Made by a program: the position numbers and the translations under genes
NCBI GenBank assembly: GCA_037957365.1
Contig: JARHVA010000081.1
Span: 6,563,501-6,627,500 of the forward strand
From: Torreya grandis
Taxonomy: Eukaryota; Streptophyta; Pinopsida; Cupressales; Taxaceae
DNA: 64,000 bases
Direction: 5' to 3'
The notes under the pieces: model-generated
Database searches by the model: none
Told to the model about the DNA's origin: nothing
What the model saw: only the letters and a program-made list of their open reading frames with translations
Shown: one piece after another, positions 24,136 to 33,798 of the stretch
Layout of the letters: every line of letters begins with the position of its first letter
Numbering within the stretch: position 1 is the first letter of the stretch

Positions 24136-24922
24136 CTAGATCCTCCTCGGGTTCTTTCTTTCTTTCGTTCATTTAGGCGCATTAGGTTTCTTCCTTTTCG
24201 CCTCCTTTCGTCTCTTCTTAAACAACATCATAAGTAGAACTAAAACGAACATTTCTTTCTTGCACTTCTAGACTAGCTAAACTCATACTCTTCGACTCTT
24301 TCTCCATTCGTCTTCATACGAACAAACATTTCGACTTGGACATTAAAACACTCTGCATTCATTTCTGTTTGCCTGCATCTCTTAGACCACACATAGTAAT
24401 TAAATCGCATATTGAATTAATCTAGATCACTTCATGTTACACAACCAAACCACCTGCACAAAACAAACATTTTAACTTACCTGAGACAAGGCCCGACTGG
24501 GATTTCATCCCCCAGCGGATACCTTACCCGTCCCGGTGACCCTACTTGGATTTCATCACCAAGGGGGAAACCCACTCCGTTCTCTGGTGGAGTATAATCT
24601 CTAGGCGAGGTATATTTTGGCTAAGCGAAACCAGCTAACCACTGGAATCGTGAAGTGAGGGGAGCTTGCTCCTTAGCACCAGGCCACGTACCAGACCCTA
24701 ACACAGACTTCTTGAGCACCATAACAAAACCCGAAACCATCCATAGACTGCTTCTTCTAGGACCCATTTTTCAGCCAATCTTTCTCTACACACACATTCT
24801 AAGGCATAAGCCACTATAATCCTAAAATTTTATTTCTAGAGTTTCAGAATCTGCTTGTGTCTTCATCTTTTTGGTTCTTATCTGCTTGTTTGAGCTTGTG
24901 AGGACATTCTCCCTTGCCTTGA
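24136..24922 (+). other. B untranslated leader
   Basis: No coding frame of note. It contains two small hairpins with related loops, 24497-24515 (CTGGG...CCCAG around atttcatc) and 24545-24563 (CTTGG...CCAAG around atttcatca). They lie in a region whose counterpart is still recognisable in D's leader (about 11025-11280). Conservation of this part in an otherwise decayed leader would fit a packaging or dimerisation signal (inference). Confidence 0.55.
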
Positions 24923-27900
24923 ATGGTTCTGACTCGTAGCCAAGCCAAGGCTCTAGTCGATCACGCGAGGCATCATCCTCTTCCGTCTACCCCGCCTACA
25001 ACCAACCCTACAATGGAGTTCAACTCAGAAACTGAAAGAACTCCTACCAGACCATCTCCGCCCCAAACGCCTATTATTCCAGAAGGGGACCAAGACTTCG
25101 CACGATTCTTGGACCTCAATACTAAAGCCCTGCAACACTATCTCGCGAATAGCCAAACGCGAGACCCCTTTGGCAATCCAATTTATGGAATGCCGACTTC
25201 TCTCCTCACAACTGCGGTCGTATCAACAACGTCTGTAGTCCAACCCTTAGACACCCAGGCTGTTGCCTCAACCAATGACCAACCTTTCACCAACCATCCA
25301 AGTGTGGCCTCTCCTTCCGTTGTTGGGCCCACTTTCACCGGGGTTTCGGCCCCCAATCAATCTCAGTCTACTCAACCACTTTCTACCTCCTTTCAAAACC
25401 TGGTCGTCTCTATTCCGCCCACTCTTACTCCTATCAACACTAGGGTGGCTACCCATCCGTTAGCCCATGTTACCTCTAACCAACCTCCCATGACAACATC
25501 AAACCTACCCATATCTTCCATCCAACCATCTTTAGTCACTTCTTCCGTCCCTACGACTAGTCATCCGTACGTTGCGCCCTTATTGGTACAACCGACTACG
25601 TCGTATACCTCTTCCAGCCTCTTTCAAGCGCCTCACAATCTAGGAGGTGCTACATCCGCCAATCCGTCAGTAGATATTATCAAGATGCTGATGGATAAAA
25701 TGTCCAACCTAGAGACCTCTATTACCGGCTCACGCAACACTCTCTCGTACGAACAAATCTGTAACGAGCCCATCCATCCTTCCGTCCCCATCAAACCATA
25801 TCCCAACCAGTGGGAACTTCCTAAGTTTTCTCGTTTTCAGAGTAAGGAAGACCCACAACAACATTTATGGGCATTCAGACATGCCTGTTACCTTATCGCC
25901 CACGACGATGCGTTACTCTTACGCACGTTTCCCATGTCTCTCTCAGGTGCTGCACTTGACTGGTATAGCTCTCTTCCCAGCCATTCCATCCTTACATTCA
26001 CTCAGTTGGCCCAGCTCTTCCTCGATCATTTCTCCATCAATATCACCAAGAAGGTCTCTATCACAGACCTCTATTCTATTCGCCAGTTCGAGGATGAATC
26101 TATTGCTGATTTCGTCGCTCGGTGGAGGAGCCTTATCAATCAACTTTCATTTTCTTTACCTCAGCCTGAGCTTATTGAACTTTTCTCTCAAGCCTGTGCT
26201 AAACATATTTCTTCTACCTTGAGGGTTCAAACCTTCCGCACTTTTGACGAGGCCTTCACGATGGCTCGTAAACTTGAATTACGTGCCGTTGAGGAGAATA
26301 AAGTCAAGTTGCGGAGTAAGAATCCCAACTCCAAAACCAATGACCCTTCTTCTAAGCCCTCCTCGTCCAATCTTAAATCTAAAGCTTCAGCAAATGCTGT
26401 GGTTGTTAGATCTTCCTCTTCTTCGCCTTCAACTAATCAACCTGAACCATCCACGTCCATGAGCGCCACTCGTCAATTTCAGCAGAGATACATACAGCGA
26501 CAGTTTACTCCACTTGGAGAATCATACGCGTCTGTGCTGAAAAAACTCGTCAAACAAGGGGCCATCAATCTCCCTCAGATCCGACCTCCACCACAATTTG
26601 ATCCCTCACGCGCCATCCCTGCGTGGTATAGGGAGAATGACTTCTGCCACTACCACCGTGTTAAAGGTCATGACACGGGCAACTATAAAACCCTTAAAAA
26701 CATAGTTCAAGACATGTTGGAAAAGGGTGACCTCATCCTCGACAATCCTAACGCCCCTCCTAATCAGGGTATCGATATCTTCAAACAACCATTCCCTAAT
26801 CATCCACCAACCCAAAACAACGTCCAGACCTTGACTGACAATACCCATGAACATAATATTCGAACAGTCAATACAGTCTCGCCCCTCATTTCCAACCAAC
26901 CCCAAGAGGTGAGTTCATCCATCAGTCCATCACATGTGGACGAACCTCTTTCTCCGGCTAGTTCTCCCTCAACTTCTCTCATTTTGGAGGACACCTCGAC
27001 CTTACCAGCACCGCCAGTTTCACCATCTTCCTTCTTGCTGCCCATAGAGGACCCAACCTTTCCTACTCCTCGGCCACAAGTGGAGGGCACTATCATCCCT
27101 GTCCTTTACCCGCTTGAGGAGCTTCATTCACCAGTTTCTTCTCCACCCAGAGAAGAACCTATCTCTCCTTCATCTCCAACCAAACATGAACCTGTCACAA
27201 CTTCATCGTGTTTTGAGCCTGAGACTACTACATCCGTCCCACCTTCAGTCCCACAACCATTGGCATCTTCTCAAGAGCCTAAACCTCATCCCGCATCTTC
27301 TCAGCCATTTTCCCGACTAGTGGAGAGACTCGAACTTCTCCCTTCTAGGAAAATGGAACATCAGGGATTGTGGGACCGCCTCACAGCTCTTCAACAAGCC
27401 CGGGCCCTCTCATCTCATGCTGCTAATCCTCCCATGGCAGAACCTTCTAAGACTATCAACAAAAATCCGATCTCCACTTCCAAACCGTCTACATCTCCAT
27501 CAACCTCATCAAAACCAAAACCCTCATCTATCCCGCCTAAACCTATCAAATCACTTGGCGTTCGCCCCGTCTCCAACCTCACTCATCCACAAGTAAAGGT
27601 GGACTTAACCCAAACTTCAACTAATCGTAGTCTTCAATCTAAATCTCAAAAGACTGTCAAACCACAGAGGCGAATGCCTCCTCTTCCGTCACCATTGCCC
27701 TCCATTTTGGGCCCGCATCCTTCAACCTTAACCAGAGTCCTTCCCGCTTCAACCTCTAACCAAAACCGGTTGCCTCCTTTGCTTCCTTTACCGACCGCTA
27801 GCCTACCCTCTCCCAAAAGGGAGATACCTCTCACGAAGAGTGTACCGTCTCCGCCTGTCATCGCACCATCAACCCAGAAGGTGGTACGAAAACCTCCTCC

Positions 27901-29752
27901 CATTTTGCCCAAGCAAAAGTCACCGACATCGCATACATCGATGAACATGGACCCTTTAGTGGGCTCATACTCTTTGATCTTGCAACGACTTTTGCAAACT
28001 TCTAGCATAACTCTTCCACCCATCAAGCCCTTTCAACCTCTCGGGTCTAAACCTTCCTGGTTCGACGACACGAAGATTTGTTTATATCATCGTACACCAG
28101 GACATGACACTGAGACTTGCTGTGCCCTCAAGGCTGTCATTCGCCGTTATCTGGAGAAAGACACTCTTCTCTTTGAGGACACTTTCGACCGCCCCCCGAC
28201 TCCTTCTCACAACCCTTCAACCTCTTCAAACCCATCCACATCTCATCAACCGGTTACACCCCCTACATCATCTTCACCTCCCATCTTTGAAATCAATGCC
28301 ATTCACATCACCACTAGGTCACAAAAGGATAAGGCGAAAGAAAAAGCCGCCATTCCTTGGACCTACCCTTTTGTCAATCCACCTCAACCGCCTAAGCCTA
28401 AGATTTCTATCCTTGGCGCGCCTCAACCTTCCTCTCCTTCTTCTTCTTCTGGACCAATCCACGACTCCATGTTGAAACAACTTCACCAGACGCCTGTGAA
28501 GATGTCCCTCTACGATCTCGTCCAAACCTCACCTCAACATCGTCAGGCCCTCATCCAAGCCCTGCAGGCAGCGGAGGTCCAACCTGAGGATCCTCAGCCA
28601 CTTGCTGCCCTTGTCCACTCCTTAGCCCCTGTTGCCTCCATAACATTCAGCGACTCTGAGATTCCTACATCCAACACAGAAGATCAGGACGCCGCCCTCT
28701 TCATCACTGCCTACATCGATCGGACACGCATTAAACGCGTTATGATCGACGGGGGCGCTAGCATCAACATCATCTCCACTCATGCCTTTGATCAGTTGGC
28801 TCTTCCCAAGAATTGCGTCTCCAAAACTGACGCGATCTTACGCTCTTTCAACGACACTACTGCCACGACCATTGGTACAGTTATCCTTCATATCCGCGTT
28901 GGTCCACGCACAGTCCCGGAGCTCTTCTACATCATCGAAGGAGAGTTCCAATACAACATCTTGCTGGGCCGACCCTGGATCCGCGCCATGGCCTGTGTCC
29001 CCTCCACCCTGCACCGTTGTGTGAAGTTTGAGCATGACGGACAAGTCCACACCATTCCCGCTGACCCTTCGCCTTTCAAAACCTGCAATACCACCTACCG
29101 TCCAAATGATGTCCTCATTCCTATCAAGCCATCAACCTCGGCACCGCCTCCATCCGCGGAAGTTTCAACCAATTCGCAACAGGCGGTCGCCCTTACACCT
29201 CCCCTTCAAGCGACAACCACAGATCCCATGGAAGACGTCTTTCAAAGACGTTCATTGGGAGAGTATCGCTTGTTGGCTTTAGACATGTTCCAAACTCCGC
29301 AAGAGTATGGACGCCTTCATCACAGCCCCAGCTATGACCATCGAATTGGGATGATCATACCTTATGGTCCCCCTCACCTCCGCACCAACCTCGTCTATGG
29401 AGGGCTTAATCAAGCTCCTACTGACGGTAATCCTCTTTCTTCACCTCAACCTTTCACATCAGATTTCTCATTTCTTGGCAACCCCGCCTTTGCACATACT
29501 TACCTTTACAGGTGTGCATGGAAGGGTTTTGGTTTTGGACGCTATGAGCAGGGCTCCCATCAGCCTATCCAACCGCTCAATGATGACGACGCCAAGAAAC
29601 GGTATGGTCTGGGATATCACGACCCCACTCAAGACCCTGTAGACCTTTATCCTGAACCAATCCTTGACCAATCTCCTCCACACTCACCTATTTCGCCACC
29701 TTCACCTACGGAGTCAGTGGTTTCCATTCCTCCTAGTTTTTTTTTTTCATAA
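24923..29752 (+). CDS. B ORF1: Gag, duplicated zinc module, aspartic protease, G-patch-like end (1609 aa)
   Basis: Forms the particle and carries the processing protease. The start ATG gives MVLTRSQAKALV, a usual opening of plant Ty3 Gag. Domains: Pro/Ser/Thr-rich head (1-285); capsid-like retrotrans_gag region (about 290-440, with LPKFSRFQSKEDPQQHL and GAALDWYSSLP); zinc-like module 1 (C575, H578, H583, with Tyr588 where Cys is expected); about 430 residues rich in Pro/Ser; zinc-like module 2 (C1053, H1056, H1061, C1066); protease with D1276-G-G-A and ILLGRPW at 1346-1352; G-patch-like WKGFGFGRYEQG (1533-1544) to YGLGY (1561-1565). It is uninterrupted. It ends at TAA 29750 just after an 11-T run, one frame away from ORF2. 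It is long for Gag-protease, mostly because of the linker. Confidence 0.92.
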   Translation: MVLTRSQAKALVDHARHHPLPSTPPTTNPTMEFNSETERTPTRPSPPQTPIIPEGDQDFARFLDLNTKALQHYLANSQTRDPFGNPIYGMPTSLLTTAVVSTTSVVQPLDTQAVASTNDQPFTNHPSVASPSVVGPTFTGVSAPNQSQSTQPLSTSFQNLVVSIPPTLTPINTRVATHPLAHVTSNQPPMTTSNLPISSIQPSLVTSSVPTTSHPYVAPLLVQPTTSYTSSSLFQAPHNLGGATSANPSVDIIKMLMDKMSNLETSITGSRNTLSYEQICNEPIHPSVPIKPYPNQWELPKFSRFQSKEDPQQHLWAFRHACYLIAHDDALLLRTFPMSLSGAALDWYSSLPSHSILTFTQLAQLFLDHFSINITKKVSITDLYSIRQFEDESIADFVARWRSLINQLSFSLPQPELIELFSQACAKHISSTLRVQTFRTFDEAFTMARKLELRAVEENKVKLRSKNPNSKTNDPSSKPSSSNLKSKASANAVVVRSSSSSPSTNQPEPSTSMSATRQFQQRYIQRQFTPLGESYASVLKKLVKQGAINLPQIRPPPQFDPSRAIPAWYRENDFCHYHRVKGHDTGNYKTLKNIVQDMLEKGDLILDNPNAPPNQGIDIFKQPFPNHPPTQNNVQTLTDNTHEHNIRTVNTVSPLISNQPQEVSSSISPSHVDEPLSPASSPSTSLILEDTSTLPAPPVSPSSFLLPIEDPTFPTPRPQVEGTIIPVLYPLEELHSPVSSPPREEPISPSSPTKHEPVTTSSCFEPETTTSVPPSVPQPLASSQEPKPHPASSQPFSRLVERLELLPSRKMEHQGLWDRLTALQQARALSSHAANPPMAEPSKTINKNPISTSKPSTSPSTSSKPKPSSIPPKPIKSLGVRPVSNLTHPQVKVDLTQTSTNRSLQSKSQKTVKPQRRMPPLPSPLPSILGPHPSTLTRVLPASTSNQNRLPPLLPLPTASLPSPKREIPLTKSVPSPPVIAPSTQKVVRKPPPILPKQKSPTSHTSMNMDPLVGSYSLILQRLLQTSSITLPPIKPFQPLGSKPSWFDDTKICLYHRTPGHDTETCCALKAVIRRYLEKDTLLFEDTFDRPPTPSHNPSTSSNPSTSHQPVTPPTSSSPPIFEINAIHITTRSQKDKAKEKAAIPWTYPFVNPPQPPKPKISILGAPQPSSPSSSSGPIHDSMLKQLHQTPVKMSLYDLVQTSPQHRQALIQALQAAEVQPEDPQPLAALVHSLAPVASITFSDSEIPTSNTEDQDAALFITAYIDRTRIKRVMIDGGASINIISTHAFDQLALPKNCVSKTDAILRSFNDTTATTIGTVILHIRVGPRTVPELFYIIEGEFQYNILLGRPWIRAMACVPSTLHRCVKFEHDGQVHTIPADPSPFKTCNTTYRPNDVLIPIKPSTSAPPPSAEVSTNSQQAVALTPPLQATTTDPMEDVFQRRSLGEYRLLALDMFQTPQEYGRLHHSPSYDHRIGMIIPYGPPHLRTNLVYGGLNQAPTDGNPLSSPQPFTSDFSFLGNPAFAHTYLYRCAWKGFGFGRYEQGSHQPIQPLNDDDAKKRYGLGYHDPTQDPVDLYPEPILDQSPPHSPISPPSPTESVVSIPPSFFFS

Positions 29753-30042
29753 ACACCATTCGCCTGGACCCCTTGACTTATCAGCTCAATGGGGTATCCA
29801 AGTCTCTCCCTCTCATTCTTCCCACCATGATCGAAGATGAGTCGGCAACCATTCACACTGTTCACTGCGTTGACGATGACGCCATTCTTTCCTACATGGG
29901 CGCTGATGATTCTTTCATCTAGCGCTCCCTCCCTTCTGAGACCCAGGTTATGTTAAATGAATCAACCATTGACATCAACCTTCCTTCTTCTGATGTTCCT
30001 CATGTCTTAAAGATTGGCCAATCTTTAGACGCTCAGGAGTAG
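29737..30042 (+). other. B frame break between ORF1 and ORF2: T11 run and two UAGs
   Basis: ORF1 runs through eleven T (29737-29747) into TAA at 29750. A -1 slip on the T run would enter the ORF2 frame, which then reads about 57 codons to TAG at 29920-29922 and again to TAG at 30040-30042. From 30043 the frame is open to 33259. Options: programmed -1 frameshift plus later nonsense mutations, removal of the segment by splicing as known for the Ogre group between protease and RT, or loss of function in this copy. D's matching region has decayed too far to tell which. Confidence 0.7.
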
Positions 30043-30102
30043 CTTGACTATACCCAGTTCCTCTCCGACCATAGCAAGGCCTTTGCCTGGACTTACAGTG
30101 AT

Positions 30103-33100
30103 ATGCCTGGCATCGACCCCACCATCGTTACCCATAACATTGTCACCAAACCAGAGGCTAAGCCTGTCAGGCAAAAGCTTCGAAAGATGCATCCTCGCGT
30201 TGCCCTCCTTGTCAAGGAGGAGCTTCAGCGTCTCCTTTCTGTCTCCTTCATCCAGCCTATCGATTATCCACAGTGGGTCTCTAACATCGTCCCAGTCACC
30301 AAGGCAACTGGGGGGATTCGGATCTGCACAGACTATCGTGACCTTAATCTAGCCTGTCCTAAAGACGACTTTCCTCTTCCTAACATCGACCAGCTTGTTG
30401 ATCTTACAGCCGGCCATGAGATGCTATCTCTTATGGATGGGTTTTCAGGATACAATCAAATCCTGATCGCTCCGAAAGATCAGCACAAGACTACTTTCAT
30501 CACCCCATGGGGAACTTTCTGCTATCGAGTCATGCCTTTTGGCTTGAAAAATGCAGGCGCCACTTATCAGCGTGCCATGACCTACATTTTCCACGATCTC
30601 CTCCACAAAATCATGGAGGACTATGTGGATGACCTTCTCGGCAAATCCAAATTTTGCCGCGACCATCTGACCATTCTCAACATCATCTTTTCTCGTCTTC
30701 TTCAGTACAATGTCCGTCTTAACCCCAAGAAATGTATTTTTGGGGTCCTCTCTGGCAAGCTTCTCGGCTTCATCGTTTCCTTCCGTGGCATCGAGATAGA
30801 TCCCACCAAGATTCGCGCTATCCTCGAAATGCCTCCCCCGACCAATCTCAAGCAGCTTTGCAGTTTGCAAGGCAAGCTCCAGTCCATTCACCGTTTCATC
30901 TCGCAGCTTTCTGACCGCTGCCAACCCTTTCATCATCTCCTTAAGAAGGACGTCATTTTTACATGGGATAAGGACTGTCAAGAGGCTTTTGAAGCCTTAA
31001 AACGCTATCTGGTCTCTCCACCAGTTCTCATTCCACCTAAAGACGACCAACCCTTCTACCTTTATATCTCAGCCACTCACCATTCGTTAGGTGCCATGAT
31101 CGCGCACCGAGACGAGCATCACCGTGAGCAAGCCGTTTATTATATCAGCCGCACACTGGTCGACTATGAAACTCGGTATACCCATATCGAGAAACTCTGT
31201 TTGGCGTTAGTCTTTGCTGCTACTAAGCTTCGCCACTATCTTCTTAGTCACAAAACCTTTGTCATCACCCACACCGACCCTCTCAAATATATGCACTCTA
31301 AGCCATATCAGAATCAACGTATGGCTCGATGGCTCATGCTGCTTGCTGAGTTCGATCTCGAATTCATCCAGCAGAAATCTATCAAGGGGCAAACCATCGC
31401 TGATCAACTAGCCGATGCCCCTCTTCCTGACACTCAACCTTCGCAGTGTGAATTCCCTGACGAGTCTATCGCTGCGCTTTCCTCCGACGACACCACCTAT
31501 CAGATGACTATGTTCTTTGACGGGTCCAAATGTCAACTAGGTGGAGGTGCTAGGGTCATTCTCATCCCACTCGAAGGGGAGCCCATGCCTCTGTCTTTTA
31601 AACTCGACTTTGATTGTACCAATAATATGGCCGAATACGAGGCCTTAATTTTGGGACTTCAGACCGCCCTCTCTCTCAGCATCAAGTCCATCAACATCTT
31701 CGGTGACTCGCAGCTCGTCGTCAATCAGGTTAACAGTTCATACCTCTGTAAAAATGAAATTTTGCAAAGGTATAAAAATTGTGCTGACATTCTCCTTGCA
31801 TCTTTCGACCATTTCCTCTTGCAGACTATTTCTCGATCCACGAACAAGTTTGCTGACACTATGGCTTCTCTTGCTTCCCATATCCCATCTTCCTCATCTG
31901 CATCCAGACTTTTTGTCACGGTGCATCGTGTGTCGTTACCTTCATATATCTCTCCTCACATTCATCATGTCAACACTATAGACCCAAGCCCACAAGATGC
32001 TTGGTATAAGCAACTTGTGGACTTCTTATCTCTCTCTATCATTCCTCCCAACCTCTCTAGTAATGCACGACGAGCTTTTATCAAGCATACTGCTCGCTAT
32101 ACCATGCTAGGGGGTCTTCTCTATAAGCGAGGCTTCGACGGCCTCCTTCTTCACTGTCTCACCTCCACTGAAGCATCTCAAGCCATTCAACAAGTCCATG
32201 ACGGAATTTGTGGCAGACATTTCAGTGGAAATTCGGTTGCCAAGCGCATCCTTCGTCTGGGCTATTATTGGCCTACCCTTCATCAAGACTGTAGCGATTA
32301 TGTTCGGCGTTGCATCAAGTGTCAGCAGCACTCTAACTTGCTTCATCTCCCCAGTCACGCCTTACAAGTTGCTCAAGATTTCTGGCCTTTTTCTCAATGG
32401 GGTTTAGATCTCATCGGTGAGATTAATCCTCATTCGTCTCTTCGTCATCAATCCATCATCACAGCCACTGAATATTTCACCAAGTGGGTGGAAGCCATTC
32501 CTCTCGTCTCCACAAAAGCCGACAAGATCGTCGACTTCATCAACACCCACATCATCTGTCGTTTCGGTGTCCCTCATAAAATCATCACCGATAATGGCAA
32601 GTCCTTTAAAAACAAAACTGTCCAAAAGCTATGCGACTCCTTCGACATCAAACTCAGTTTCTCTTCGCCTTACTACCCACAAGCAAATGGGCAGGCCGAG
32701 GCTTCCAACAAAATTCTCACCAAAATTCTCATGAAAGTGGTTAGTGACACAGGCAAGGATTGGCACATTCACATTCTTTTCGCTTTGTGGGCTTACCGCA
32801 CTAGCATCCGAACCTCTACGGGTGCTACCCCTTTTTCTCTTGTGTACGGAACAGAGGCTGTCTTACCTCTCGAAGTACAGATCCCGTCTCTCCGCATTTC
32901 TCTACATGACATTCTCTCCAACGATGACTTTCGTCAAGATCGCTTAGCTCAACTTGAGTTACTTGACGAACACCGTCTTGCTGCCCTTAATCATCTCCAT
33001 GTCTATCAACGTCGCATCAAACACACCTATGACAAAAATCTGCGAGAACGAGATTTTAACATCGGAGACTTCGTCCTCAAAGAGAATCAACACGTGACCA

Positions 33101-33261
33101 ATATGGAGCAAAGTAAACGAGGCAAGTTTGCTCCTAATTGGCTCGGACCTTTTATTATCACGCACAAGTATGGATCAGGGACTTACCGTCTGTCTTCTCT
33201 TGATGGACGCCTAGAACCTGAGCCTCTTAATGCGTTGCATCTGCGACCGTTCTACTGCTAG
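30103..33261 (+). CDS. B ORF2: RT, degenerate RNase H, archaeal-type RNase H, integrase (1052 aa from first ATG)
   Basis: It copies element RNA into DNA and inserts it. Domains: RT about 20-250 (LMDGFSGYN, FGLKNAGATYQ, catalytic YVDD at 174-177); first RNase H about 310-430, where the expected DAS is replaced by SAT so the first catalytic Asp is missing; archaeal-type RNase H about 468-590 with D473, E511, D535 and D585; integrase with H699, H706, C737, C740 and a DD35E triad D769, D830, E866; C-terminal end with WLGPFIITHKYGSGTYRL. The loss in RNase H 1 together with an intact second RNase H is typical of Tat elements. The frame is open from 30043, so translation may begin upstream if it is fused to ORF1. 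The ATG at 30103 is only the first in frame. Confidence 0.95.
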   Translation: MPGIDPTIVTHNIVTKPEAKPVRQKLRKMHPRVALLVKEELQRLLSVSFIQPIDYPQWVSNIVPVTKATGGIRICTDYRDLNLACPKDDFPLPNIDQLVDLTAGHEMLSLMDGFSGYNQILIAPKDQHKTTFITPWGTFCYRVMPFGLKNAGATYQRAMTYIFHDLLHKIMEDYVDDLLGKSKFCRDHLTILNIIFSRLLQYNVRLNPKKCIFGVLSGKLLGFIVSFRGIEIDPTKIRAILEMPPPTNLKQLCSLQGKLQSIHRFISQLSDRCQPFHHLLKKDVIFTWDKDCQEAFEALKRYLVSPPVLIPPKDDQPFYLYISATHHSLGAMIAHRDEHHREQAVYYISRTLVDYETRYTHIEKLCLALVFAATKLRHYLLSHKTFVITHTDPLKYMHSKPYQNQRMARWLMLLAEFDLEFIQQKSIKGQTIADQLADAPLPDTQPSQCEFPDESIAALSSDDTTYQMTMFFDGSKCQLGGGARVILIPLEGEPMPLSFKLDFDCTNNMAEYEALILGLQTALSLSIKSINIFGDSQLVVNQVNSSYLCKNEILQRYKNCADILLASFDHFLLQTISRSTNKFADTMASLASHIPSSSSASRLFVTVHRVSLPSYISPHIHHVNTIDPSPQDAWYKQLVDFLSLSIIPPNLSSNARRAFIKHTARYTMLGGLLYKRGFDGLLLHCLTSTEASQAIQQVHDGICGRHFSGNSVAKRILRLGYYWPTLHQDCSDYVRRCIKCQQHSNLLHLPSHALQVAQDFWPFSQWGLDLIGEINPHSSLRHQSIITATEYFTKWVEAIPLVSTKADKIVDFINTHIICRFGVPHKIITDNGKSFKNKTVQKLCDSFDIKLSFSSPYYPQANGQAEASNKILTKILMKVVSDTGKDWHIHILFALWAYRTSIRTSTGATPFSLVYGTEAVLPLEVQIPSLRISLHDILSNDDFRQDRLAQLELLDEHRLAALNHLHVYQRRIKHTYDKNLRERDFNIGDFVLKENQHVTNMEQSKRGKFAPNWLGPFIITHKYGSGTYRLSSLDGRLEPEPLNALHLRPFYC

Positions 33262-33762
33262 TCGAGTATTCATCCACTTGACACTTAACTTGAGCTCGTC
33301 CCTTGAGCAATCCCCGTCTTCTTAGTCCTACTTCCTTTCAACCCTCTTCCTTTTAACAATTCCTATAACCCTTTTATGCGGTATGGATGCTTTGTCCTAA
33401 TAAAAGGGAGTCCTTGACCTTCTACAATCTTGTCCATGACTCACATTTCTGTCAAAACAAATCAAGATGTCAAAATATATCCATGGTCACTATATCTATA
33501 TCAAAATAAAAAAAAACAAACTGCTCCCTCGAAGGACAACTGTACTATCATTGCTGTAATAAATAGACTGCTCCCTCGAAGGACAGCTATTCAAAAGCCT
33601 TTTTATTAAACAAAAATCTAGACCACTCCCTCGAAGGAAGGCTATGACTACTCTGGCAATAAACAGCATTATTTTAGAAGCTTCCCGCATCGATCAGCTT
33701 CACAACCTGACCACTACAGCAAATGACATCTCTCTGCAGGCTTCCCGCATTGATCAGTCTGC

Positions 33763-33798
<36 letters not shown>

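Noticed and set aside
27646..28026. Glycine-rich 126-codon minus-strand frame, and similar minus-strand frames across 25268-29865
   Set aside because: Complement of the Pro/Ser/Thr-rich ORF1 linker; composition is explained by the opposite strand.
30445..30981. 178-codon open frame on the minus strand opposite B's RT
   Set aside because: It is the shadow of a strongly coding plus-strand frame with skewed codon composition; it has no domain and no counterpart in C or D.
33765..33797. 33-base A run as a sign of an inserted retroposed cDNA
   Set aside because: No target duplication or foreign sequence upstream; conserved element motifs lie just before it (GATCAG motifs), so it is read as slippage within B's 3' region.
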